In this document: positions 37,805-46,726 of the stretch, one piece after another
Layout: the number at the start of each line of letters is the position of its first letter
How positions within the stretch are numbered: the stretch's first letter is position 1
DNA from: Acidobacteriota bacterium
GTDB taxonomy: Bacteria > Acidobacteriota > Terriglobia > Acidiferrales > UBA7541
Length of the DNA: 64,000 bases
Direction of reading: 5' to 3'
Assembly: GCA_003225295.1 (NCBI GenBank)
Contig: QHYZ01000048.1
Location: 62,001 to 126,000, forward strand
Notes under the pieces: model-generated
Told to the model about the DNA's origin: nothing
The model's input: only the letters and a program-made list of their open reading frames with translations
Database searches by the model: none
Made by a program: the position numbers and the translations under genes

Positions 37805-38044
37805 CGCTCGGCGCAGTACACCAGAGGCAGGCGATATTCTTATCGCCAAGAAGAATCTGTCATCATCTCGAATCCAGCGCAACGCATCATCCGAACCAAG
37901 CGTAGCGCGCCGAGGAACTCTTCTCCTTCGCACGGTATTTGTGCGATGGAACTCTATTATGGTTTGTCTGATGGCTTCTCTGCAGCAGGAATGCACTTGG
38001 CCGGATGGTGCGGTGGGCTTTCGCACGGCCGGCTTCCCAACGGT

Positions 38045-38171
38045 CTAATACCTGCGCATTTTTTCGAGGCGTTTCGGTCCAAGCCCGCGAATCGCCAGCA
38101 AATCATCCACGCCCTTGAACAGGCCGCACGACTTCAACATCCGCAGGACAGAGACAAGCTGGTTTGCTAGG
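38045..38171 (-). pseudogene. Remnant of a ComEA-like helix-hairpin-helix protein
   Basis: Immediately after the M16 peptidase stop, the minus strand reads LANQLVSVLRMLKSCGLFKGVDDLLAIRGLGPKRLEKMRRY and then stops. The part FKGVDDLLAIRGLGPKRLEKMRRY is the second half of a ComEA-type HhH domain (typically F-x-S-V-D-D-L-L-x-I-x-G-I-G). No start codon or first hairpin is present, so this looks like the 3' end of a lost competence-type DNA-binding gene. The 240 bases on to ribBA hold nothing I recognise. Confidence 0.55.
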
Positions 38172-39542
38172 TCAAACGCGCGCGCCCAGCACGTCATAGA
38201 ATTCGGGCTCGCCGAAGAGCATTGCTTGCTGCTCAATCTGCGCGCGATCGCCGACGACCACGATTTGCATGTTGGCAGAGTCTAGATACTTGCGCGCGGT
38301 TGCGAGCAAATCTTCCGGCCTGAGGGCGCGGACTCTCTGGCGATAGGTTTCGAGGTAGTCGTCCGGCAATTCGTTCAGCGCCACCGTGGAAAGTTGCGAC
38401 AGCAATCCATCCTGGGTCGCAAGCCCCATCGAGAAAACACCGCTCAGGTAATTTTGGGCGTCGGCCAGTTCCGCCGTTGACACCGGTACGGATCGCAACT
38501 TGTCCATTTCATAAAAAATCTCCGTCAGCGATGCCGCCACAACATCATTTCGCACCGCTGCTGAAACCGAAAAATAACCATGTTCCCGCAACGCACTTAC
38601 ACCGCTGCGAGGGCTATAGGTATAACCCTTATCTTCGCGGATATTCATTACTAACCGGGAATTAAATGCTCCACCGTACAAGCTGTTCGTAAGCCCCAGC
38701 CTCACCCAGTCCGGATGCTGGCGCGTAATGGCGTGGCAACCCAGAAGGAGTTGCGTCTGAACTGCCCCTGGCACGTGCACCAGGTACACGCGTCGCCCGC
38801 GTGGATTCGGGGGTGCCGCGAAAGTTTTTGCTGTTGGCTTCTTGCCTCTCCACGCCCCGAATATTTTTTCACCGGTCTTCAACATCTCCTGGGAGTCAAA
38901 ATCTCCGACGAGCAAGAGAAGAGCGTTTTCGGGAGTATACGATTCGCGGTACACGGCCTGCAGATCTTCGCGCTTGTAGGCGGCCACTTGCGCTTCGCTT
39001 GGCGAGACCTGCCCATAGGGATGCGCGCCAAATAAAACTCTTCGGAGCCGCTCGCTCGCCAGGAATCCAGGCTGCGTGCGCTCGAGTTTCACTTCTTCCA
39101 GCTTTTGCCGGCGCTCGCGCTCGAATTCGGCATCCGGAAATGCGGCCTCGCGCGCGAACTCGCTCACCATCTCGAGGAGCGGCGCCGCAAATTCCGAAAG
39201 TCCGGCGAAGGAAAGGGCGCTGGTATCGGCGCCAGCGTTGGAAGACAAGTCCGCGCCGAGCCTCCGTAACTCCTCTTCAATCTGGCGGCTTACGCGCTTT
39301 GCCGTTCCGGTGCGAACCAAGGTTGCGGTCATTTCCGCTAATCCAGGAGTGCGATCCGCAACTGCCGCGTTACCGGAGCGGAAAAATAATTCACCATGAA
39401 ACTTGGGAATGGAGTGTGATTCCGCGAGAATCACCTCGAGCCCGTTCGAAAGCCGCGCCTTTGTGCGCTTTGGCCAGGTCACCGCGCGCTCGGCCGCCAG
39501 TTCCGGCGCGCCCGTCGCCATCTCCACCGTGCCACTAGCCAT
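38172..39542 (-). CDS. M16 peptidase-family protein, non-catalytic type subunit
   Basis: 456 residues, two M16 (insulinase/pitrilysin-like) halves. The zinc motif HxxEH of active members is absent: the matching place reads RTPGLAEMTATLVRTGT. The C-terminal half has YGGAFNSRLVMNIREDKGYTYSPRSGV, the R/Y block that helps bind substrate in the partner of heterodimeric M16 enzymes. It probably pairs with the catalytic subunit encoded just upstream, with which it overlaps by one base (TAATG). No signal peptide is evident in either protein, so a cytosolic complex is likely. Confidence 0.88.
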   Translation of the reverse strand: MASGTVEMATGAPELAAERAVTWPKRTKARLSNGLEVILAESHSIPKFHGELFFRSGNAAVADRTPGLAEMTATLVRTGTAKRVSRQIEEELRRLGADLSSNAGADTSALSFAGLSEFAAPLLEMVSEFAREAAFPDAEFERERRQKLEEVKLERTQPGFLASERLRRVLFGAHPYGQVSPSEAQVAAYKREDLQAVYRESYTPENALLLLVGDFDSQEMLKTGEKIFGAWRGKKPTAKTFAAPPNPRGRRVYLVHVPGAVQTQLLLGCHAITRQHPDWVRLGLTNSLYGGAFNSRLVMNIREDKGYTYSPRSGVSALREHGYFSVSAAVRNDVVAASLTEIFYEMDKLRSVPVSTAELADAQNYLSGVFSMGLATQDGLLSQLSTVALNELPDDYLETYRQRVRALRPEDLLATARKYLDSANMQIVVVGDRAQIEQQAMLFGEPEFYDVLGARV

Positions 39543-40873
39543 TATGCCGTCTCCTTTGCGTGCGCTCCCGAGGCTGAACCAGCCTTCACCGGGTTGCGAA
39601 GAACAATGGCGCGCTTTTCTTTTCTCAAATATTTTCTCCCCACTGCCTGAATCTCCTCGCGGGTCACATTGAGGAAGCCCTCCAGGATGGTGTTCACGAG
39701 CTGCGGTTCATTGTCGAACAGCGTGAAGCACGCCAACAAGTGCATCAGCCCATACTTTGGCATGTAGCCACCCCGGCCACCTTCCAGCGTGGCGTAATAG
39801 TCCGAGCGCCATTTCACTTTCAGCTGCTCCAACTCGTCGGCACTGATGCCGTTTTCCAGCACTTCGCGGATCACGAGATCAAAGGCCGCAAGCGCCGTCT
39901 CGTTTGTAAATTCCGGCTTGTGCAGGATGCGGGTGGTCATTTGTGTTGGCCCGTTGTATCCAAAAACGTCATCGATACCGCCGTCGGCCTCCACGGCGAT
40001 CTGTTTCTCCAATACCAGGTCGCGGTACAGGCGTCCGGCACGCCCGCCGTGCAGCGCCTGATCCAGCAACGCCATCGCGCACCAGTCGGCAGTCCGCCGC
40101 TTGGGCATCAGGTATCCGACGGCCATTGCGGGCAGTGTGCCGAATTTTTCCTCCACGAATCCGTGCCGCTCTTCGGTCTGCTCCGGTTCGGTCGGATCGG
40201 CAAACTGCGGCGCCGCCCCAGCCGGTATGCCCTCAAAATATTTTCCCGCCAGAACGATGCCTTCCGCCGCCTTCACGTCGCCGAGCACCAGCAGCACGGC
40301 ATTGTTGGGGAGGTAGTAGGTGTTAAAGAAAGCCTGCACGTCGGTCAAATCGGCTGCATCCAAGTCAGCAAAATCGCCGTAAAAATTGTGCGCGTTCGCC
40401 CAATTGCGAAACGCCACCGGCGGCATATCCAACCAGGGAAATCCGCCATAGGGTTGGTTCATCACGTTGACGCGAACTTCTTCCTTCACGACGTCGCGTT
40501 GGTTCTTGAGATTTTCGTCATCGACTTTCAAGGCGCGCATGCGGTCGGCTTCAAGCCACAGGACGCGCTCTAGGGCATTCGAAGGGACAGCTTGGTAATA
40601 ATTTGTCACGTCATAGCTCGTCGACCCGTTAAGCACGCCGCCGCTTGAATTGATCAGCTTGATGTGCTGCATCTTTGGAACGTTAGCGGAACCTTGAAAC
40701 ATCATGTGTTCGAACAAGTGCGCGAACCCGCTGCGTCCCGGGGGCTCCAGGCGGAAGCCAATTTTGTAGTACACCCCGACGGTTACGACCGGTGCGGTCG
40801 AATCAGGCGCAATCACTACCTTCAACCCGTTCGCCAGCGTGGTGCTTTCCATCGCAATCTGCAATCGTTTCAC
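39542..40873 (-). CDS. M16 zinc metallopeptidase, catalytic subunit
   Basis: 443 residues. The inverted zinc motif HLFEH (in RSGFAHLFEHMMFQGSANVP, about residues 52-56) and the downstream Glu region (RDVVKEEVRVNVMNQPYG) are present, so this is a catalytic M16 subunit. NALLLVLGD-like (NAVLLVLGDVKAAEG) and HGGRAGRLYRDLVLEKQIAV blocks follow. It overlaps the DUF2520 gene start-to-stop (ATGA) upstream and the partner subunit downstream. The substrate is unknown; family members degrade peptides. Confidence 0.92.
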   Translation of the reverse strand: MKRLQIAMESTTLANGLKVVIAPDSTAPVVTVGVYYKIGFRLEPPGRSGFAHLFEHMMFQGSANVPKMQHIKLINSSGGVLNGSTSYDVTNYYQAVPSNALERVLWLEADRMRALKVDDENLKNQRDVVKEEVRVNVMNQPYGGFPWLDMPPVAFRNWANAHNFYGDFADLDAADLTDVQAFFNTYYLPNNAVLLVLGDVKAAEGIVLAGKYFEGIPAGAAPQFADPTEPEQTEERHGFVEEKFGTLPAMAVGYLMPKRRTADWCAMALLDQALHGGRAGRLYRDLVLEKQIAVEADGGIDDVFGYNGPTQMTTRILHKPEFTNETALAAFDLVIREVLENGISADELEQLKVKWRSDYYATLEGGRGGYMPKYGLMHLLACFTLFDNEPQLVNTILEGFLNVTREEIQAVGRKYLRKEKRAIVLRNPVKAGSASGAHAKETA

Positions 40874-41766
40874 GCGTTGCCCCCTGTCGCCTTTGCTCTT
40901 AGTCTCTCTTCCAGAGAATTCTTTCCTAATTCGGCCAACATAGCGGCAGTATCTTGTGCGAGCACGCGCGCTGCCAGACGAGCCAGCGCTTCATAGGCAT
41001 GCGCAAATTCTTTGGGCGATTCTAGAAGTGCATCCACATGCGCTTGCACCACCTTATAATCTCCACGAGAGAGCGGCCCCGTCCACGCGGCTCGTGGCCC
41101 CAGCCTCTCGAAATTCTCGAGAACCTGGCGCGTCAGGGGCAACAGCGCCCGCACGGCTTCGCTCCGCCTCATCCCCAGCGAGACAAGCAACTGCGTGGCC
41201 GCTTCCTCCACCGTGAGCACATGACTGGCGGCCATCACGGCCGCCGCGTGATACAAGAGTTTCTTGCTTCCCGCGATGCGCACGGGCGATCCGCCGAGAG
41301 TTCGTGCAATCCGCCGTGCGACGCGCACCGCCCGTGGTTCCCCTTCAATCGTAAAAACCTTGCCTTCCAGTGAAGCTACTGCGACGCCGCTGAAAGACTG
41401 CAGGGGATGCAAGGACCCGACCGTCCCGCCCCGCTCTTGCACGGCATTAAGCACGCCAGAATCCATCGCCCCGCTGGTGTGCAGGATAACTCGCCCGCGC
41501 AGTTCTTCTTCGCCAATCCGAGCCAGTTCCTGCGCAACAACTGCGATTTCCTCATCGGGTGTGGCGACCAGGATCACTCGCGATGCCAGGATCTGCCGCG
41601 TCATTCCGGCACAAGCCTTGCCTGCCCCAATGAATCGAACGGCTCGACGCGCGCTCGCTTCGCTACGGGTAACGACCGCGCCAATCTGCCACCCCAGTTC
41701 ACGCAACCGGCGGCCCAGCGTGCGCCCCACGCGTCCCGCCCCGATGATGGCGAGGGTCCTTTCCAT
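40870..41766 (-). CDS. Rossmann-fold DUF2520 protein (NADP-binding, F420-oxidoreductase-like)
   Basis: 298 residues: an N-terminal NAD(P)-binding domain (LAIIGAGRVGRTLGRRLRELG, residues 5-24; VILVATPDEEIA) and a C-terminal helical DUF2520 domain. The middle block LHTSGAMDSGVLNAV...GTVGSLHPLQSFSG is diagnostic of the group, as is LLYHAAAVMAASHV. It resembles 6-phosphogluconate dehydrogenase-type reductases; the substrate is unknown. The start is ATG 41766 and the gene is coupled to the M16 pair downstream. It is divergent from the glycosyltransferase. Confidence 0.87.
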   Translation of the reverse strand: MERTLAIIGAGRVGRTLGRRLRELGWQIGAVVTRSEASARRAVRFIGAGKACAGMTRQILASRVILVATPDEEIAVVAQELARIGEEELRGRVILHTSGAMDSGVLNAVQERGGTVGSLHPLQSFSGVAVASLEGKVFTIEGEPRAVRVARRIARTLGGSPVRIAGSKKLLYHAAAVMAASHVLTVEEAATQLLVSLGMRRSEAVRALLPLTRQVLENFERLGPRAAWTGPLSRGDYKVVQAHVDALLESPKEFAHAYEALARLAARVLAQDTAAMLAELGKNSLEERLRAKATGGNA

Positions 41767-41809
41767 CTCGTGTTAGCATAACCTGAGGACAACGCTGGCA
41801 CCAATTTCC

Positions 41810-42964
41810 ATGCACATTTGCGGACTTGTGCTTTTTGGCTTGATTGCGTCCTTCTGGCTCACCCATGGTATCCGCGTTGCCTATGGCGCCGTTCGCCTCC
41901 CGTGGATCAAGGATTTCGCGCCGGCCTCCGACGCTGATTGTCCGCGCATCTCGATTCTCTTGGCCGCGCGTGACGAAGAAGAAAAACTACCAGCTGCACT
42001 TGCCACTCTGATGGAAATCGATTACCCGGATCTGGAGGTCATCGCTGTCGACGACCGCTCACAGGACTCGACCGGCCGCATCCTCGAGCGGTTTGCTGCC
42101 GCGCATCCCCGGCTTCGCGTTGTCCACATCACGCAACTGCCCGCTGGCTGGCTTGGCAAACCTCACGCGCTCCAGAAAGCGTACGCAGCATCAACCGGCG
42201 ACTGGTTGCTTTTCACTGACGCCGATGTGCGTTTCAAGCACGATGCCCTGCGCCGCGCCATTGCTCTCGTGAAAGCGCGCAACCTGGAGCACCTCACGCT
42301 CATGGGCGATGTCGAAATGGTTGGCTTCTGGGAGACTGTTCTCATTACTTTTTTTGGCATGGCATTTCACATAGCCACCGATCCTTACCGCGTGGCCAAT
42401 CCCCATTCGCGCGCCTATGTCGGTGTTGGCGCGTTCCAACTCCTGAAGCGCGCCGCCTATGAAGCCAGCGGCACCCATCGCCGCCTGGCCATGGAGGTTG
42501 TGGATGACATGAAGTTGGGAAAGATCGTCAAGCAATCGGGCTTTCGCTCCAGCGCGGGTGTGGCGCAGGATTTCGTCGTCGTCCGCTGGCATGCTGGCCT
42601 TGGCAATCTTGTTCGTGGCGTCACGAAAAATTTCTTCGCCGGCGTAGGCTACAGCGTGCCGCTCGTGGCCATCGCCGTCGTCGCTCTGCTGCTCATGAAC
42701 GTGGCGCCAATCTTTGGCGTTTTCTTCGGCCAGGGTTGGACTCGTGTTTTCGCCGTAGCCGCCTTTGTCATCGCGCTCTGCTTCCACACCGGCGTAGACA
42801 TCGGCATGCGTGTTTCGCCGTTCTATGCGTTCACGCATCCTCTCGGCGCGCTTCTCTTCAGCTACATGCTTCTCCGCTCGACCGTCGTTACCCTCAAGCA
42901 GGGTGGCATCATTTGGCGTGACACTTTCTATCCGCTGGAGGACCTCAAACGCGGCGTTGTCTAG
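41810..42964 (+). CDS. Membrane glycosyltransferase, family 2
   Basis: 384 residues. An N-terminal span (LVLFGLIASFWLTHGIRVAYG) precedes a GT-A domain with SILLAARDEEEKLPAALATL, VIAVDDRSQDST, the metal-binding DAD in LLFTDADVRF (about residue 138), and a substrate/acceptor segment ending MEVVDDMKLGKIVK and QDFVVVRWHAG. Three or four C-terminal spans follow (about 285-370). It resembles GT2 enzymes acting on lipid or carotenoid acceptors, but the acceptor cannot be told. It stands alone. Confidence 0.88.
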   Translation: MHICGLVLFGLIASFWLTHGIRVAYGAVRLPWIKDFAPASDADCPRISILLAARDEEEKLPAALATLMEIDYPDLEVIAVDDRSQDSTGRILERFAAAHPRLRVVHITQLPAGWLGKPHALQKAYAASTGDWLLFTDADVRFKHDALRRAIALVKARNLEHLTLMGDVEMVGFWETVLITFFGMAFHIATDPYRVANPHSRAYVGVGAFQLLKRAAYEASGTHRRLAMEVVDDMKLGKIVKQSGFRSSAGVAQDFVVVRWHAGLGNLVRGVTKNFFAGVGYSVPLVAIAVVALLLMNVAPIFGVFFGQGWTRVFAVAAFVIALCFHTGVDIGMRVSPFYAFTHPLGALLFSYMLLRSTVVTLKQGGIIWRDTFYPLEDLKRGVV

Positions 42965-42974
42965 TGACCACCTT

Positions 42975-43420
42975 GCCGGGGTTAACAGCGGGATTCTCTG
43001 CATCCAACGCCCAGTTCAAGGAATTCTCCAGGCTGTACTGCTGAATATTCCGAAGATTTTCGCCGTCCACAAGTGCACAACTTTTCTTCGCAGAGTCGCT
43101 TGACTTGAATGCTTGAAATCGACTTGAAAGCTCCGGCCACATCCGCGAGCGAATCGTTCGTAGCTGCCGCGTCAGCCGCAGCAGGGATCGGTGGCTGCCC
43201 TGCCGTTTGCGTCTTCGCCGGCGCTGGCAGGGCAAGCCTGGCCCTCAAAACCCAGCGCCGCATGCAAATGATTCGGCATATCCGTCCAAGACCAACTTCG
43301 GAAATCTTTCTGGCAATGAATTCCACAAGGCTTGAACCATCTCGCCTGGGGGTTCAATTCGACAGGCTTACCGGCCACGAAACCGAGCAGACAGCGATGG
43401 TCGTGCTGGTAAATGGTCAC
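42975..43420 (-). pseudogene. Decayed Y1/REP-associated (IS200-like) transposase
   Basis: Three minus-strand frames together carry a Y1-type transposase signature in the right order. One frame has MPNHLHAALGFEG at 43279 downwards, where HLH is the HUH metal motif. A second has SLADVAGAFKSISSIQVKR around 43165-43110, matching the S-L-x-x-I-V-x-x-F-K-S block of REP-associated transposases. A third has NIQQYSLENSLNWALDAENP around 43050-42985, matching the C-terminal Y-I-x-x-N-P-x-x-W-x-x-D-x-E-N-P. At least two frameshifts separate them and no intact ORF remains. Related palindromes occur at 7337-7408. Confidence 0.7.
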
Positions 43421-43506
43421 CAGACAAGCTTCAGCAGCTGAGCAGTAACCTGGTGATTAAATTGATTTGCGCTGGGGCAATTCTGGACCTGAGTCCACTG
43501 GTTCAC

Positions 43507-45576
43507 CTACGCCTGAGACGACTCGGAATTTCGTTCAGCCGTCGCTGGCGCGGGCGTGGCTTCGACCGAAAACAGTCCCGCCAGATCCTTTTGCTTTAAA
43601 GAGCGGATGCGATCGCGGAGCTGGGCCGCTTTTTCGAACTCAAACTTCTTCGCCGCTGCGCGCATCTGCGTCTCCAGCTGTTGCAGCATCTCCGCGAGCT
43701 GCTGTTCGCTCTTAATATTTGCCGTTGCCGCATCGAGGCTGGCATCGTCCACCGGCACGGTTACGTAATCGGCTTCGACGATTCTCGCCAGCTCCATGTC
43801 CACTGACTTGATAATCGACATCGGGGTGATGTTGTTCTCTTTATTGTAGGCCACCTGTTTCGCGCGACGCCGGTTCGTTTCGTCGATGGCCTGATTCATC
43901 GAATCCGTCCGCCGATCCGCGTACAGAATTGCTCGGCCCTCGATGTGCCGGGCGCAGCGTCCAATTGTCTGGATTAGCGACGTTGTGCTTCGCAAGAATC
44001 CCTCTTTATCCGCATCCAAAATGGCCACCAGCGACACTTCCGGCAGGTCCAGTCCTTCACGCAGCAAATTGATTCCGATGAGTACATCAAATTCCCCGCG
44101 CCGCAAGTCGCGCAGGATTTTGATGCGGTCCAGCGTTTCCACTTCGGAGTGCAGATAGCGGCACCTCACGCCAATCTCCGTAAAATACTCGGACAAATCC
44201 TCCGCCATACGCTTCGTCAAGGTGGTCACTAGCGAGCGTTCGTTCTTCTCCGCGCGCACGCGAATCTCTTCCAGAAGATCATCCACCTGGCCCTTCACAG
44301 GACGAATTTCCACCTGCGGGTCCACCAGCCCCGTTGGCCGAATCACCTGTTCCACGACCACCCCGCCTGCTTTTGTCAACTCATACGGCCCGGGCGTCGC
44401 GGACACGTACACCACCTGATTGATACGGTGCTCGAACTCCTCAAACGTCAGCGGCCGATTATCCAGAGCCGAAGGCATGCGAAAGCCGTAATCCACTAGC
44501 GTCTGCTTGCGCGCTCGGTCACCGTTAAACATTCCGCGCACTTGCCCAACCGTCTGGTGCGATTCGTCAATGAACATCAGATAGTCCTGCGGCACGTAAT
44601 CCAGCAGCGTCGGCGGCGCTTCCCCCGGCAAACGACCACTCAAATGACGCGAATAATTCTCGATGCCGTGGCAGTAGCCAATGGTGCGCATCATCTCTAT
44701 GTCAAACATCGTGCGCTGCACCACACGCTGCGCCTCGACGAATTTTCCCTGTTTCTCCATTTCTTTCTTCCACCACCAAAGCTCCTCCTGGATGCTCACG
44801 ATCGCGCGGTCACGCTGTTCTTGCGGCATGACGTAGTGCGTTTTCGGATAAATCGGGACGCGCGACAAATCCTCCTGTCCCGCGCGCACCTCCCCGGTCA
44901 GCGGATCGATTTGCCGCAGCGCATCGATCTGGTCGCCCCACATTTCGATGCGGTAACCCTGATCCTCATACGTGGGATAAATTTCGATCATGTCGCCGCG
45001 CACGCGGAACGTGCCGCGCCGCAAATCCTCGCTGCGCTCGTACTGAATATCGACCAACCTTCGCAACAACGCTTCGCGCGACGTCTGCTGCCCCTTTTCC
45101 AGCATGACCAGCATGCCGTAATAGGCTTCCGGCGAGCCCAAGCCGTAAATGCAAGACACGGATGCCACGATCACTACGTCGCGGCGCTCGAAAAGGGAAC
45201 GCGTCGCGCTCATGCGCAACTTGTCCAGCTCGTCGTTGATGGTCGCTTCCTTATCAATGTAGATGTCCGCGGAGGGAACATATGCTTCGGGCTGGTAAAA
45301 ATCATAGTAGCTGACGAAATATTCGACCGCGTTTTCCGGAAAGAATCCTTTGAACTCGTGATACAGCTGTGCGGCCAGTGTTTTGTTGTGCGCCAGCACC
45401 AGCGCCGGACGATCGGCATGCTCAATGAGTTTCGCCATGGTGAAGGTCTTGCCCGACCCGGTCACGCCCAGTAGCACTTGCTGCTTCTCGCCGGCTTCGA
45501 GGCCGCGATAGAGCTGGTCGATCGCCGCGGGTTGGTCGCCGCGCGGCTGATAATTGCTGTGCAGCTTGAATTTCAT
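43507..45576 (-). CDS. uvrB: Excinuclease ABC subunit B
   Basis: 689-residue nucleotide-excision repair helicase. Walker [10 protein letters not shown] (about residues 39-47), the beta-hairpin region [22 protein letters not shown], Walker B-like [16 protein letters not shown], later helicase motifs ([51 protein letters not shown]) and a C-terminal UVR motif ([24 protein letters not shown]) that binds UvrC. A short Ala/Ser/Pro tail follows. It starts at ATG 45576 ([16 protein letters not shown]). It acts with UvrA and UvrC, which are not here. Confidence 0.98.
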   Translation of the reverse strand: MKFKLHSNYQPRGDQPAAIDQLYRGLEAGEKQQVLLGVTGSGKTFTMAKLIEHADRPALVLAHNKTLAAQLYHEFKGFFPENAVEYFVSYYDFYQPEAYVPSADIYIDKEATINDELDKLRMSATRSLFERRDVVIVASVSCIYGLGSPEAYYGMLVMLEKGQQTSREALLRRLVDIQYERSEDLRRGTFRVRGDMIEIYPTYEDQGYRIEMWGDQIDALRQIDPLTGEVRAGQEDLSRVPIYPKTHYVMPQEQRDRAIVSIQEELWWWKKEMEKQGKFVEAQRVVQRTMFDIEMMRTIGYCHGIENYSRHLSGRLPGEAPPTLLDYVPQDYLMFIDESHQTVGQVRGMFNGDRARKQTLVDYGFRMPSALDNRPLTFEEFEHRINQVVYVSATPGPYELTKAGGVVVEQVIRPTGLVDPQVEIRPVKGQVDDLLEEIRVRAEKNERSLVTTLTKRMAEDLSEYFTEIGVRCRYLHSEVETLDRIKILRDLRRGEFDVLIGINLLREGLDLPEVSLVAILDADKEGFLRSTTSLIQTIGRCARHIEGRAILYADRRTDSMNQAIDETNRRRAKQVAYNKENNITPMSIIKSVDMELARIVEADYVTVPVDDASLDAATANIKSEQQLAEMLQQLETQMRAAAKKFEFEKAAQLRDRIRSLKQKDLAGLFSVEATPAPATAERNSESSQA

Positions 45577-45679
45577 GGAAACGGTCTCCCGCGGTCCTAC
45601 CGGCCTCTGGCGAAACGTTCATTATACTCCGGGGCGCAAACTCTGGCTTTCACCTTGGAAAACGGCCGGCGCGTTCGAT

Positions 45680-46663
45680 TCAGGGCCGATCCAGCGGCGT
45701 CTCCGTGACTAGCAATATTTCCGAGTGACTCTTCGCGTCGACGTTGTAGTGCACGCGGTTGGAGCCATCGGCTTTGGCCACCATGACATCCATGAATTGG
45801 CTGGCCTCTTCCGTTGCGCGCACGACCAGGCCGCTCTTCAGGGAAATATACGTGATGATCTCGTTCGTGCCTTTCGCCGTGCCCATGGTCCGCAACTCGT
45901 GAAGTTTAAAATCTTCGGGGGTCGCGTCTTTCGACGATGATTTCTGTTTCAGCGTTGCCGTCGTGAGCAGCACCGCGCAAGTATCTGGCGGAGCACTGGA
46001 GGCGGAGACATCTCCCATGATTGAAAGCTGACTCGCCTGGCAGGGCTCATCTCTCACGTACATCGACTCCCGCGCCCAATTTAGTCCCGAAATTGGCGCT
46101 CCTATTTGTTCGGCCTGCTCCAGCTTCCATTTTTCGCCGAACTTCATTCCGTTGGCAGGGAGCGTCCACGCCAGCGCAAAACGTGCGACCCATTGCTGCC
46201 AGGCTTGCTGCTGCTCGGGAAAAAGAAAATCCAGACCTTTTACTTCGTTCACCGAGCCGTCTGGGGAAATCGTGAACTCAATGCTTTTCCCCTGGGGGTC
46301 CACATGCTGTCTATCCCAACCGGACTTGTTGTCACCGGGCTTGTTCAACCACGCACCAGCGTCCAGAGTCAGAAACTGACCCCGTGCGTGAATCATTGCC
46401 TTGGCGCCCGCCGGTCGCACATCCAAGACCTCAACCAGCAGCAATCCGTGCGCATCGATTTGCGTAGCATTTGGCGCCATGGGCGCGACGACCTTGCTTT
46501 CGGTCTTGACGGTCTTGTCACTCTGAAATCGGATGAGGTAAATGAGGGTTTGGCCGGGCTGCAGTTTGGGCAGGAGACTGACACGTCTGTCTCCCGCGCA
46601 GAGAGTGACAGCCGCAAGAAGCAACAGGCCGGCGGTTCGCTGTGGTTTGCGTTTCATTTGCAT
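45680..46663 (-). CDS. Secreted protein of unknown function
   Basis: 327 residues. A short signal peptide (MQMKRKPQRTAGLLLLAAVTLCAGD) is followed by a soluble beta-rich region beginning LPKLQPGQTLIYLIRFQSDKTVKTESKV, the pattern of periplasmic proteins that compare a computed quantity with SIEFTISPDGSVNEVKGLDFL. I do not recognise a catalytic motif. Cysteines occur in EPCQASQ and PDTCAVLL. It lies 63 bases downstream of the S9 peptidase gene and 103 bases upstream of uvrB, on the same strand; joint transcription is possible. ATGs at 46663 and 46657 are equally likely starts. Confidence 0.78.
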   Translation of the reverse strand: MQMKRKPQRTAGLLLLAAVTLCAGDRRVSLLPKLQPGQTLIYLIRFQSDKTVKTESKVVAPMAPNATQIDAHGLLLVEVLDVRPAGAKAMIHARGQFLTLDAGAWLNKPGDNKSGWDRQHVDPQGKSIEFTISPDGSVNEVKGLDFLFPEQQQAWQQWVARFALAWTLPANGMKFGEKWKLEQAEQIGAPISGLNWARESMYVRDEPCQASQLSIMGDVSASSAPPDTCAVLLTTATLKQKSSSKDATPEDFKLHELRTMGTAKGTNEIITYISLKSGLVVRATEEASQFMDVMVAKADGSNRVHYNVDAKSHSEILLVTETPLDRP

Positions 46664-46726
46664 CCGCTAATGCCTCGCGAGTCGTCGAAGACCTCTCCGC
46701 GCATGATCACCGGAACAAAAGGATTT

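Noticed and set aside
44542-45474. 310-codon plus-strand frame opposite uvrB
   Set aside because: His/Arg/Leu-rich translation with no similarity to known proteins; uvrB is certain.
46572-46598. Palindrome-like GGAGACTGACACGTCTGTCTCC
   Set aside because: Lies within a coding region and is imperfect; it does not match the intergenic repeat well enough.
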